A stretch of DNA of 49,009 bases from JAGVXH01 sp043810285. Its GTDB lineage: Archaea; Nanobdellota; Nanobdellia; Pacearchaeales; GW2011-AR1. The first letter of the stretch is position 1; every line of letters starts with the position of its first letter. Location of the stretch: positions 1 through 49,009 of the forward strand of contig JBDROH010000019.1 in assembly GCA_043810285.1 (NCBI GenBank), in the 5' to 3' direction. Shown in pieces: positions 41,630-49,009 of this stretch. A program made the position numbers and the translations under genes. Below the pieces are notes generated by a model, which saw only the letters and a list, made by a program, of their open reading frames with translations, was not told where the DNA came from and did no database searches.

Positions 41630-42292
41630 TTATTCTTCTGCGGGTTCACTCGCTAAAAAAGCCCACCAAGGTTTTTGAATTCTTATAACCTCTCCATTTT
41701 CTGCATCTATCTGTGCTTGGACCTGCATTCTTGCATTGAACAATCCGAAGATTTTTGATTGTCTTTGTGTTTTCAATTCATAAGCAAGTTTTAATTGTTC
41801 GCCTTGGCCGACTTCTTTCAATTCTAGATTGCATCCTTCTTCTTCTACGCAGTTTTTAATTCTTAATCTCTGTAATGCCGTTTCAGAAGCTGTGTTTGGC
41901 ATAACTTTGATTTCTGCATTCATCCCATTACTTAATTTTGTTTCCAATCTTGTTTTATTTTGAACTTGTGTTTGAGTTAGATTAAGACCGGAAGTTACTC
42001 CAACTCCACCAACTTCTAATCGTATTCTATTATTAGATTGTTGTTGAATTTTCATTTGCTGTCCACTTTCTCCGGTATAATTTCCATCCATAACTCTATA
42101 TCTATTTTGTAGATTAGTTTCTTCTCCTTGATTTTGGACATCTGCTTCTAATCCTTGCCCAGTTCCTTGTCCTCCTTCTTTAATTTCAGAGTTACTCATT
42201 CCAGTTTCAAGATTATCAGCACCAGGTCCTTGTGCTACTACAAAACCCATAAGAAATATTCCCACCAATAAAAATAATGTTATCTTTTTCAT
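41630..42292 (-). CDS. Secreted protein, Gln/Gly-rich
   Basis: 220 residues. Signal peptide MKKITLFLLVGIFLMGFVVAQ with cleavage expected near residue 19-21. The mature N-terminus is Gly/Gln/Glu rich (GGQGTGQGLEADVQNQGEE), then a beta-rich part (MKIQQQSNNRIRLEVGGVGV ... NKTRLETKLSNGMNAEIKVMP) with one cysteine pair (CVEEEGC). No membrane anchor is seen. I do not recognise a named family. A lone gene, about 100 bases from topA. Confidence 0.78.
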   Translation of the reverse strand: MKKITLFLLVGIFLMGFVVAQGPGADNLETGMSNSEIKEGGQGTGQGLEADVQNQGEETNLQNRYRVMDGNYTGESGQQMKIQQQSNNRIRLEVGGVGVTSGLNLTQTQVQNKTRLETKLSNGMNAEIKVMPNTASETALQRLRIKNCVEEEGCNLELKEVGQGEQLKLAYELKTQRQSKIFGLFNARMQVQAQIDAENGEVIRIQKPWWAFLASEPAEE

Positions 42293-42392
42293 ATAATTAT
42301 TAAATCCCTCTATTATTTAAATGTTTTGACTCACGCCACTAAAAAGAAGATTATTTAAACAAACAATCATCTAGGTATTGAGAGAGGTTAAT

Positions 42393-43154
42393 ATGAAAAT
42401 TAAAATTAAACACGTTTTGTTCTTGGCAGTTTTAGTGTCGTTTCTAGCATCTTATTTTTTTCCAGGAGTTGGGGATGATGTTATGGTTCAAAATTCGATA
42501 ACGTTCATTGGAATCCTTTTTGGTATAATTGTAGGATTTTTTATTGCGGATTTATATTCAAGATATCAGGGAATAAGAGCTAACGCTGGGACTGATTCTA
42601 GCTGTTTATCTACGTTTTATTTTTTCGCGAAGATTTTAGCAAATGAAACTAAGAATAAACAATGGTTGAATGATGTAGAAAAAAGAATTCATAATTATGT
42701 TAACAAATTTATGCCGCTTCCTTGGGAAAGATATTCTGAAACTGAAAAAGAATTTTCTGATTTGGGTAAGTCTCTTGAAGAACTGAAATATTCTGGAGAG
42801 AAAGCAAACGAAACTTATTCTAATCTCTTGAATGTGTATAATCAACATTCTGAAGCAAGGGAAAAGTTGGTTATGTTCGGGCAAGATAAACTTTCGTGGG
42901 GAGAATGGTTGATTACTTTCTTTTTGGGGGGTTTATTGCTAGCCTCCTTATTTTATGTTAAAGATACCTCTTCAGTATCTGTACTTTTTACAGGAGCGAT
43001 TACCTCGGCAATCCTTCTCCTATTTATGGTTTTAAGAGACTTGAATAATCTTAATTTTGGAGAGAATATCGTTTCGATAGAACCTTATGAAAGAGTTTTG
43101 GATGCGATTGGGAAACCAAGATATTACAAGACTAAAAGAGAAGCAGTATTTTAA
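42393..43154 (+). CDS. Membrane protein of unknown function
   Basis: 253 residues from the ATG at 42393, preferred over a TTG at 42378 because GAGAGGTT lies just upstream as a ribosome-binding site. Two N-terminal membrane helices (about 4-20 and 35-55), a long soluble helical middle (about 60-170, with PLPWERYSETEKEFSDLGKSLEEL), and two C-terminal membrane helices (about 175-220). The pattern recalls bestrophin-like DUF4239 proteins but I cannot confirm it. Stand-alone gene. Confidence 0.7.
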   Translation: MKIKIKHVLFLAVLVSFLASYFFPGVGDDVMVQNSITFIGILFGIIVGFFIADLYSRYQGIRANAGTDSSCLSTFYFFAKILANETKNKQWLNDVEKRIHNYVNKFMPLPWERYSETEKEFSDLGKSLEELKYSGEKANETYSNLLNVYNQHSEAREKLVMFGQDKLSWGEWLITFFLGGLLLASLFYVKDTSSVSVLFTGAITSAILLLFMVLRDLNNLNFGENIVSIEPYERVLDAIGKPRYYKTKREAVF

Positions 43155-43315
43155 TTATGGGGTTGGTTTTGAGATTTTATCTCGAGGTATCTTAAAAATT
43201 TTGCTCCAGTCTCTTTAATATAAAAATTTTGAAATAAACTCCTGTTGAAATAATCAAAAGATTAGTAATCTATTTAAAGATAGAATAAATATATTCAATT
43301 AAAGGATGTGTTGTT

Positions 43316-44065
43316 ATGAAGTTAAAAAATAAAGTTGCTATTGTTACTGGTTCAAGAAGGGGCATCGGTAAGTCTATAGCCCTTGAGCTAGCAAAAGAGG
43401 GAGCAAAAGTTGTAGTTTCTGATATTGACCTGAAAGAGTGTCAAAAAGTTTGTGATGAAATAAAAAAGATTGGTTCCGACACAATTGCCATAAAGTGTGA
43501 TGTTTCTAAAAAAACAGATGTAGACACAATGATAAAAAAGGCGATACAAAAATTCAAGAAAATAGATATCCTAGTTAATAATGCCGGAGTTGTTTCAATG
43601 AAACCTTTTATCGAGATGACAGAAAAGGACTGGGATTTTGTCTTAGATATAAACTTAAAGGGAGTCTTTCTGTGCACAAGTGCCGTAGCAAAACAAATGA
43701 TTAAACAAAAAAGCGGAAAAATAATTTCAATAAGTTCTATAGCTGGAGAGGTAGGATTTATGAATACGTCTGCTTATTGTGCATCTAAGGCAGGAGTTGT
43801 AAACTTGACAAGAGAGCTTGCGATGGAATTATCTCCCCACAATATTAATGTTAATTCAATAGCCCCGGGTATAATTGCTACCCAAATGACTGAGGATATG
43901 TTAAAAGATAAAAAGACAAAAGAGGTTTTGTTAGCAAGTATTCCCCTTGGCAGAGTTGGTCAACCAGAAGAAATAGGTAAAGCTGCAGTTTTTTTAGCTT
44001 CGAGTGATTCAGATTTTGTAACAGGGCATACTTTGGTTGTCGATGGTGGTTGGTTAACTCACTAG
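43316..44065 (+). CDS. Short-chain dehydrogenase/reductase (FabG-like)
   Basis: 249 residues. Cofactor motif TGSRRGIG at 11-18, NNAG at 88-91, catalytic Ser140, Tyr154 and Lys158 (SAYCASK), and the PGIIATQMT segment. The Arg next to GIG and the Asp at the end of strand 2 (SDIDL) suggest mixed or NAD preference. Closest in form to 3-oxoacyl-ACP reductases and related sugar/alcohol dehydrogenases; the substrate is not known, and no fatty-acid synthase genes are near. An AAAGGA sequence precedes the ATG. Confidence 0.92.
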   Translation: MKLKNKVAIVTGSRRGIGKSIALELAKEGAKVVVSDIDLKECQKVCDEIKKIGSDTIAIKCDVSKKTDVDTMIKKAIQKFKKIDILVNNAGVVSMKPFIEMTEKDWDFVLDINLKGVFLCTSAVAKQMIKQKSGKIISISSIAGEVGFMNTSAYCASKAGVVNLTRELAMELSPHNINVNSIAPGIIATQMTEDMLKDKKTKEVLLASIPLGRVGQPEEIGKAAVFLASSDSDFVTGHTLVVDGGWLTH

Positions 44066-44107
44066 AGAACACAATATCTAACTATCCCCATTTATTTCAC
44101 AACCTTT

Positions 44108-44698
44108 CTAAATCTCTAAAATTTTTCCTCGCCGACCAACTTGCACAACCCTAGTCTTATCAATTTTATCTTCAATTCCTTCCCCTTCATGAATATGTGC
44201 AGATATCAATAAATCGGGTTTAAAGTATTCAACGGCTTTCCTCAAGATTTTATCTCCAGGAATTCCAGAAAATTCTGCCTTAGTTCCCTTCGCATGTAGG
44301 TGTGAAACCAAAACTCTTTTCTTGGATTTCATTCGTTCAAAATTCTGTTTTATGTTTTCTAAGTCTTCTTTGTCTAAATCTAATTTCCAGTTTGGGTTTC
44401 CAATTCCTGCGATTCCAACTTCCCCATAAGTCACATAATAATTATGGATATTTTTCCCATTCCTCGCTAACATTGCACACTCTTCATCAAACTCGCAGTT
44501 CCCCGGAATAAAAATAACTTTTTGGTTTGCCTTTATGAATGGCTCCAAAATTTTTCCGTCTCCTTTAGCATATCCATATATATCTCCCGCTAAGACAACT
44601 AAGTCTACCTTGCCTTTCTTTGCTTTTTCTGAAAGTTTAGTTGCTATGTCTACATTTCCGTGCAAATCCGCCGCAGCCAAAATCTTTAATTTTTTCAT
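44108..44698 (-). CDS. Metallophosphoesterase (calcineurin-like, YfcE/Rv0805 type)
   Basis: 196 residues from the ATG at 44698. Motifs AADLHGN, AGDIYG, PGNCE, SHLHAKG and SAHIHEG give the five metal-binding blocks of the calcineurin-like fold. Substrate unknown. The shorter start is chosen because the upstream seven codons begin with TTG and the TATA element lies about 27 nt before the ATG. It diverges from valS, apparently from one shared TATA box. Confidence 0.88.
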   Translation of the reverse strand: MKKLKILAAADLHGNVDIATKLSEKAKKGKVDLVVLAGDIYGYAKGDGKILEPFIKANQKVIFIPGNCEFDEECAMLARNGKNIHNYYVTYGEVGIAGIGNPNWKLDLDKEDLENIKQNFERMKSKKRVLVSHLHAKGTKAEFSGIPGDKILRKAVEYFKPDLLISAHIHEGEGIEDKIDKTRVVQVGRRGKILEI

Positions 44699-44720
44699 CG
44701 TAGAATATCTAATCAACACT

Positions 44721-44730
44721 TTTTTAAATA
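44721..44730. promoter_or_regulatory. TATA box shared by the divergent phosphoesterase gene and valS
   Basis: TTTTTAAATA has its symmetric TTTAAA core at 44723-44728, 24.5 nt from the ATG at 44750 (plus) and 27.5 nt from the ATG at 44698 (minus). It is the only TATA-like element of this quality in the gap. Confidence 0.55.
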
Positions 44731-44749
44731 ACTTTTTGTTTGGATGGAT

Positions 44750-47134
44750 ATGTTGACTTTAAAAGATATCAAGAATTGGAATGTGGAAATAGAGAAAGAG
44801 ATAACGCAAAACTGGAAAGATTCGGAACTTTTCACATTTAATCCAAAAACAAAAAAGAAAATTTACTCAATAGATACGCCTCCTCCGTATATTAATTCTC
44901 CAATTCATATGGGGCACGCAGTAACTTATTGCTTTATGGATTTTTTCGCGCGGTATCGACGGATGAAAGGTGATGAAGTTTTGTTTCCATTAGGTTTAGA
45001 CCGAAATGGACTTCCAATAGAAATGGCGACGGAGAAAAAATTCAAAATTTCACCATTTAAAATTGGTAGGGAAAAATTTGTGGAGTATTGTAAAAAACTT
45101 TTGAGCAAAGCATCGGCAGAATCAATTGATTCTTTTGCGAAACTTGGGATCTCATTTTCATCTTATAAGGAAGGGGATGAAATTGGTGCAGTTTATAATA
45201 CTGATTCTCCAGAATATCGAACCCTAACCCAATCAACTTTCGTTGAACTTTATAAGAAAGGGCTGATTTATGAGGCTTCTCGAATTAATAGTTGGGACTC
45301 CAAACTTCGAACCACAATTGCTGACTCTGAAATTGATTATGAAGAAATTCAATCTACGTTTAATGATATTAAATGGACGGTTAAAGAGACTGGAGAGGAA
45401 ATTGTAATTGGAACAACACGACCAGAATTAATCGCAACTTGTGGAATGGTTATCTATAACCCTAATGATAAAAGATACAAACATCTTGAAGGTAAGACTG
45501 CCATCTCCCCAATATTTAATGAAGAAATTCCTATAAAGGCACACCCTCTCGCACAAATTGATAAAGGAACTGGATTAGTTATGATGTGTTCGGCAGGAGA
45601 TTTATCAGACATCCAATTTTTTCGAGAGATGAAACTAACTCCAAGAATTGCAATTGGTCAAGATGGAAAAATGAATGAAAATGCAGAGATTCTCGAGGGG
45701 TTAAAAGTTAAGGAAGCACGGGGGAAAATAGTTGAACTAATAAAAGAAAAAGGTTTACTGGTTAAGCAAGAACAAATTACGCACCGAACTCCAATATCTG
45801 CAAGGTCGAAAGTAGAGATAGAATTTATTGAAATGTCGGAGTTTTACTTAAAGCAATTAGATTTTAAGGACGATATAAGAAGGATAATCAAAGACATAAA
45901 TTTCTATCCAAAAAACTCTAAAAAAATTCTTGACGCGTGGATTGACTCGGTTTCGATTGATTGGCCAATTTCACGACGAAGATACTATGCAACACCCATT
46001 CCATTATGGTATTCAGAAAATCTAATTGCTTTAGCTCCGCAAGGAACGTACATAGAACCTTGGAGGCAAGACCCTCCAAAAGAATCCGAAGTTCTCGATT
46101 TGGAAACAAAAAAAGTTTTAGGCACTATTGCAGATTATCCAAAAAATAAATGGTCTGGTGAAGAGCGAGTTTTAGATACTTGGTTTGATTCTTCAATCTC
46201 CGAGTTGAATATGTTAAAGTATAAATCTGACGACGAGTTCTTCAAGAAAGCTTATCCTGCTACACTCCGGCCTCAAGGAAAAGAAATTGTCCGGACTTGG
46301 TTATATTATACTATTTTAAGGGGATTCTTGGAAACTGGAAAGGCCTGTTTTAAAGATACTTGGATTCACCAACACATTCTCGACGGTAATGGGCGAAAAA
46401 TGTCAAAGTCATTAGGAAATATAATCGACCCTCAATTAATCTTAAATGAGGATGGAGCTGAGGCATTAAGGTTCTGGGCTGCAACGGAAGGAGATTTGTC
46501 CAAGGGTGATTTTGTTTGCTCACGAGAAAAGATACGTGCAGAAAGAAAATCTTTGAATAAGCTACTCAACATTTCACATTTTGTAATGGCGTTTGGGAAG
46601 CCAAAGACAAAACCAAAATTGACTCCCTTGGATAAGCTAATGATAGATTATATTGAAGGACTAACTGTAAAATGTGACAAGTCTTACAAAGTTTACGATT
46701 TTAATCATCCTGCACAGGAACTAAGGAACTTCCTTTGGGAAATTTTCGCTTCAAGTTATATAGAACTTGTAAAAAACAGGGCCTACAATGAAGAAGGAAA
46801 ATTTATAGAAGAAGAATCTGCATCAGCAAAATATACACTTCACTTTCTTCTTGAGAGATTAATAACCTTACTCTATCCGATTATTCCTCAAATAACTTCT
46901 GTAATTGCAAATGAAAAAGGAATAGATTTGTTAACCTTAGAATGGCCTCAAGCAAAAAAAACAGAGTTTGAAGTAGATAATGAAATTATTAAAAAAGTAA
47001 TTGATTTTAACAAAATGGTTTGGAAAGCGAAAAAAGAATTGGGAATCTCATTGAGAGAGTCGATTAAAGATATTAGTATTCCGAAAGAATTGCAATTATT
47101 TGAGAAAGACCTGAAAGCTTGTCACAAAATATAA
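44750..47134 (+). CDS. valS: Valyl-tRNA synthetase
   Basis: 794 residues from the ATG at 44750; an ATG two codons earlier (44744) is possible, but the TATA box is better placed for 44750. PPPYINSPIHMGHA carries the HIGH motif, GTTRPELIATCG the editing domain, NSWDSKLRTTIADSEIDYEE is typical of ValRS, and KMSKS is at about 550-554. Residues ISRRRYYATPIPLW form the return of the catalytic fold. The C-terminus ends soon after the anticodon domain, and the long coiled coil of bacterial ValRS is lacking, as in archaeal forms. It charges tRNA-Val and edits threonine. Confidence 0.95.
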   Translation: MLTLKDIKNWNVEIEKEITQNWKDSELFTFNPKTKKKIYSIDTPPPYINSPIHMGHAVTYCFMDFFARYRRMKGDEVLFPLGLDRNGLPIEMATEKKFKISPFKIGREKFVEYCKKLLSKASAESIDSFAKLGISFSSYKEGDEIGAVYNTDSPEYRTLTQSTFVELYKKGLIYEASRINSWDSKLRTTIADSEIDYEEIQSTFNDIKWTVKETGEEIVIGTTRPELIATCGMVIYNPNDKRYKHLEGKTAISPIFNEEIPIKAHPLAQIDKGTGLVMMCSAGDLSDIQFFREMKLTPRIAIGQDGKMNENAEILEGLKVKEARGKIVELIKEKGLLVKQEQITHRTPISARSKVEIEFIEMSEFYLKQLDFKDDIRRIIKDINFYPKNSKKILDAWIDSVSIDWPISRRRYYATPIPLWYSENLIALAPQGTYIEPWRQDPPKESEVLDLETKKVLGTIADYPKNKWSGEERVLDTWFDSSISELNMLKYKSDDEFFKKAYPATLRPQGKEIVRTWLYYTILRGFLETGKACFKDTWIHQHILDGNGRKMSKSLGNIIDPQLILNEDGAEALRFWAATEGDLSKGDFVCSREKIRAERKSLNKLLNISHFVMAFGKPKTKPKLTPLDKLMIDYIEGLTVKCDKSYKVYDFNHPAQELRNFLWEIFASSYIELVKNRAYNEEGKFIEEESASAKYTLHFLLERLITLLYPIIPQITSVIANEKGIDLLTLEWPQAKKTEFEVDNEIIKKVIDFNKMVWKAKKELGISLRESIKDISIPKELQLFEKDLKACHKI

Positions 47135-47143
47135 CACAAAACT

Positions 47144-47151
47144 CTATAAAT
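47144..47151 (+). promoter_or_regulatory. TATA box of prf1
   Basis: CTATAAAT is centred about 25 nt before the ATG at 47172, predicting a leaderless mRNA. Confidence 0.55.
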
Positions 47152-47171
47152 AAAATTCTCTATCTCTAGTT

Positions 47172-48266
47172 ATGGATGAAGCACAAAAATTTGAATTGGA
47201 AAGCTTAGTTGAGGAACTGGAAGGATATAGAGGAAGACATACAGAGCTCATTACCGTTATGGTTCCTGCAGGGGCCACGCTGACGCAGACGACAAAGCAG
47301 CTTGAAAATGAAAAAGGGACCGCGACGAATATCAAATCTTCTGGTGCAAGAAAAAATGTTATTAATGCTTTAGAGAGGGCGATAAGAAAGCTTAAGGAAA
47401 TTGAGCGGACACCTCCGAATGGTTTGGCGGTTTTTTCAGGGAATGTCTCCGACGTGGTTGGGAAAGAAGACTTGAAAGTCTGGGCAATTGAACCTCCAAA
47501 AAAAATGAAAGTTAAAATTTATCGTTGCGACCAAACGTTTGTTTTAGAACCTTTAAAGGAAATGTTAGAAACTGATGAAGTCTATGGGCTTTTAATTATC
47601 GAGCGAAATGAAGCATCAATCGGACTTCTCGATGGTAAACATATAAAAAAATTACAACATATGACTTCTGGGATTCCTGGGAAAACTAGGGCTGGAGGTC
47701 AGAGTTCTCAGCGTTTTGCTAGGATCAGGGAAAGTATGGCAAAAGAATTTTTTAAACGAGTTGCAGAGGCAATGAAAAAACATTTTTGGGATAATAAAAA
47801 ATTAAAAGGGATTCTCGTTGGAGGACCAATTCCTACAAAAGATGAGTTTCTTGAACAAGGGCAATTGGTAACTGCACTAAAAGAAAAAGTTATTGCAGTA
47901 AGAGATTTGGGTGGTACAGAGATGCACGGGTTGCAAGAACTTGTTCAGTTATGTGGAGATGTTTTAGCCGAACAGGAAATTACAAAACAGAAAAAAATTC
48001 TCGACGAGTTTTTTGAGAGGCTGGCAAAGGAGCCCAACAAGGTTGCATATGGTGAGGCTGAAGTTGAAGATAGGCTCAATCGGGGAGCAGTAGCTAAGTT
48101 AATCCTCTCTAAATCTTTAGATAAAGATAAGATAAAAATTTTGGAAAATCTAGCAAAAGCTTCATCGACAGAAATATATCTTGTTACAAACGAAACTTCC
48201 CAAGGAGTTCAATTCGATAATCTCGGAGGAGTGGGTGGTTTGTTGAGGTTTGAGATTCACGATTAA
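47172..48266 (+). CDS. prf1: Peptide chain release factor aRF1
   Basis: 364 residues, somewhat shorter than the usual ~410. Domain 1 has TNIKSS (NIKS at 53-56) for stop-codon reading. Domain 2 carries GGQ at 175-177 (AGGQSSQRFARIRE) for peptide release. Domain 3 is compact, with LGGTEMHGLQELVQLCGDVL preceding and TSQGVQFDNLGGVGGLLRF at the end; the shorter length comes from this domain. It recognises all three stop codons. The Mtq2-like methyltransferase at 32183 may modify its GGQ glutamine. Confidence 0.95.
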   Translation: MDEAQKFELESLVEELEGYRGRHTELITVMVPAGATLTQTTKQLENEKGTATNIKSSGARKNVINALERAIRKLKEIERTPPNGLAVFSGNVSDVVGKEDLKVWAIEPPKKMKVKIYRCDQTFVLEPLKEMLETDEVYGLLIIERNEASIGLLDGKHIKKLQHMTSGIPGKTRAGGQSSQRFARIRESMAKEFFKRVAEAMKKHFWDNKKLKGILVGGPIPTKDEFLEQGQLVTALKEKVIAVRDLGGTEMHGLQELVQLCGDVLAEQEITKQKKILDEFFERLAKEPNKVAYGEAEVEDRLNRGAVAKLILSKSLDKDKIKILENLAKASSTEIYLVTNETSQGVQFDNLGGVGGLLRFEIHD

Positions 48267-48302
48267 TAATTTCAATTAATTGAATGAACTCGAGCCAGTA
48301 AT

Positions 48303-48310
48303 CTTTTAAA
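48303..48310 (+). promoter_or_regulatory. TATA box of the scpB-like gene
   Basis: CTTTTAAA centred about 25 nt upstream of the ATG at 48332, which supports that start and a leaderless mRNA. Confidence 0.5.
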
Positions 48311-48331
48311 ACTCCATTACTAATAAATTAT

Positions 48332-49009
48332 ATGGAAGAAATAGAAATAAAGGAGGTAGACCATACTCCAATTATTACTGAGTCTACAGCAGAAGAACTA
48401 GATAATGTATTTGAGGACAATGAACGAAACTCAATTGAAAAAGTAGAGGCTGCACTTTTTATCGCAGGGAGGTTTCTCAACTTACAAGAGTTAATTATGT
48501 TAACTGATATGAATCCAATAATGCTCAAGGAAATTTTGCATCGTCTTGGGAAAAAATACTCTGAAGGAGTTCTCCGTTTAATTAATAGAAATAACTCTTG
48601 GAAGATGGATGTCGCAGAGAAATATCATTATCTAATCAATAAGTTAGCTACGGGAAATGTTGAATTCACTAAGGCAGAACAGGAAACTCTCGCCATCATC
48701 GCCTACAAACAACCCATCAAACAGTCTGTGATAATAAAAATTCGAGGGAATAAATCTTATGACCATATTAAAAAATTTCTGGAACTTGGTCTGGTCCTAG
48801 CGAAAGTTGTTGGGCATACATTAAATCTTTCGCTTTCTGAAGAATTTTATCTCTTGAGATGCGGCCTTTACATAAAAAAAGCCGCGGGCTTTGGGGCCCG
48901 CGGCTCGAATACCTATTTCATCAGCATTGTCGAGCGACGGTCCCCGTATTTACTACGACGACCAAGCTTACCAATACTACCAAAAGCCGATGAATCATTA
49001 TATTTCCCT
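48332..49009 (+). CDS. scpB: Segregation and condensation protein ScpB-like, no stop codon before window end
   Basis: The frame is open to the window end (226 codons). Residues 1-35 are an acidic leader; then two winged-helix domains of ScpB type: SIEKVEAALFIAGRFLNLQELI and KAEQETLAIIAYKQPIKQSVIIKIRGNKSYDHIKKFLELGLV, finishing KVVGHTLNLSLSEEFY at about residue 172. ScpB normally ends within a few residues of this point, but here the frame runs on through a GC-rich hairpin (48881-48904) with sequence of different composition. Either the native end is lost at a join near 48849-48875 or the C-terminus is abnormal. ScpB binds SMC-kleisin complexes; scpA is not in the window. Confidence 0.8.
   Translation, partial: MEEIEIKEVDHTPIITESTAEELDNVFEDNERNSIEKVEAALFIAGRFLNLQELIMLTDMNPIMLKEILHRLGKKYSEGVLRLINRNNSWKMDVAEKYHYLINKLATGNVEFTKAEQETLAIIAYKQPIKQSVIIKIRGNKSYDHIKKFLELGLVLAKVVGHTLNLSLSEEFYLLRCGLYIKKAAGFGARGSNTYFISIVERRSPYLLRRPSLPILPKADESLYFP
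48874..48904 (-). terminator. GC-rich intrinsic-terminator-like hairpin with U-tract
   Basis: On the minus strand GCCGCGGGC pairs with GCCCGCGGC (perfect 9 bp, 6-base loop) and is followed at once by seven T's. This is a textbook bacterial or phage factor-independent terminator. It is far more GC-rich than anything else in the window, and its orientation serves a minus-strand gene entering from the right. Confidence 0.75.
48913..49008 (-). CDS. C-terminal end of a minus-strand reading frame, partial
   Basis: 31 codons and a TAG stop are visible; the gene would start outside the window. The tail is Gly/Ser/Arg/Lys rich (SSAFGSIGKLGRRSKYGDRRS, then TMLMK). Nothing in it is recognised. It is called only because the stop lies 9 bases before a strong terminator in the same direction. 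It overlaps the over-run of the ScpB frame, and at most one of the two is real here. Confidence 0.35.
   Translation of the reverse strand, partial: GKYNDSSAFGSIGKLGRRSKYGDRRSTMLMK

Noticed and set aside
1..49009. CRISPR array, insertion sequence or prophage
   Set aside because: No regularly spaced repeats, transposase, integrase or phage structural gene was seen; the only mobile elements are the group I intron and the possible att scar at tRNA-Ile.

Overview
The window looks like a piece of an AT-rich archaeal chromosome, probably from a DPANN-type lineage (Pacearchaeota/Woesearchaeota-like). It carries archaeal ribosomal proteins S19e, L39e, L31e and L15e, TBP, Rpo11, a proteasome alpha subunit, SBDS, an RNase P protein, aRF1, Mre11-Rad50, RadB and NAC. 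It also has class III (archaeal type IV pilin-like) signal peptides and a bacterial-type MetRS. Most genes start about 25 nt downstream of a TATA box, so many transcripts are probably leaderless. The lineage is an inference from gene content, not from a tree.

Layout. 1-1172: 3' end of 23S rRNA, split by a group I (IA-like) intron that encodes an I-CreI-type LAGLIDADG endonuclease. 1.5-7.7 kb: a small unknown gene, then mostly minus-strand information-processing genes (L31e, L39e, S19e, a YhbY-like RNA-binding protein, a small zinc protein, NFACT-R, TBP, DNA ligase, PspC, L15e) with a plus-strand thioredoxin. 7.76-7.94 kb: tRNA-Ile(GAT) and a 17-bp duplicate of its 3' end. 8-14.9 kb: a zinc-ribbon/Hsp20-like protein, an MFS transporter, a MetRS with its tRNA-binding domain as a separate gene, MinD, two helical unknowns, NAC and Sec61-beta. 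15-25.5 kb: a surface-filament locus. Here a minus-strand assembly block (membrane/wHTH protein, secretion ATPase, two T2SSF platform proteins, KaiC-like ATPase) diverges from a plus-strand block of five pilin-like proteins that includes an 837-residue von Willebrand A protein. A sixth, separate pilin-like gene lies at 15.0 kb.

25.6-30.4 kb: SBDS, PsmA and Pop5 behind a large membrane-anchored subtilase and a Cys-rich partner; this is a remnant of the archaeal exosome superoperon without exosome genes next to it. 30.5-38.4 kb: RNase J, a UBA-like/TM protein, an Mtq2/HemK2-like methyltransferase, Mre11-Rad50, Rpo11, TM2, RadB and an isolated meso-diaminopimelate dehydrogenase. 38.5-48.3 kb: an unknown gene coupled to topoisomerase I, a secreted protein, a membrane protein, an SDR reductase, a phosphoesterase, ValRS and aRF1. 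48.3-49.0 kb: a ScpB gene whose frame never closes. It runs into a GC-rich bacterial-type terminator and the tail of a minus-strand frame, so the last ~150 bp may be an assembly chimera.

The strongest second-look items are the I-CreI-family intron at the I-CreI homing site in an archaeal 23S gene, the vWA-tipped pilus locus, two divergent gene pairs that seem to share one central TATA box, the tRNA-Ile 3' duplication, and the anomalous right end.
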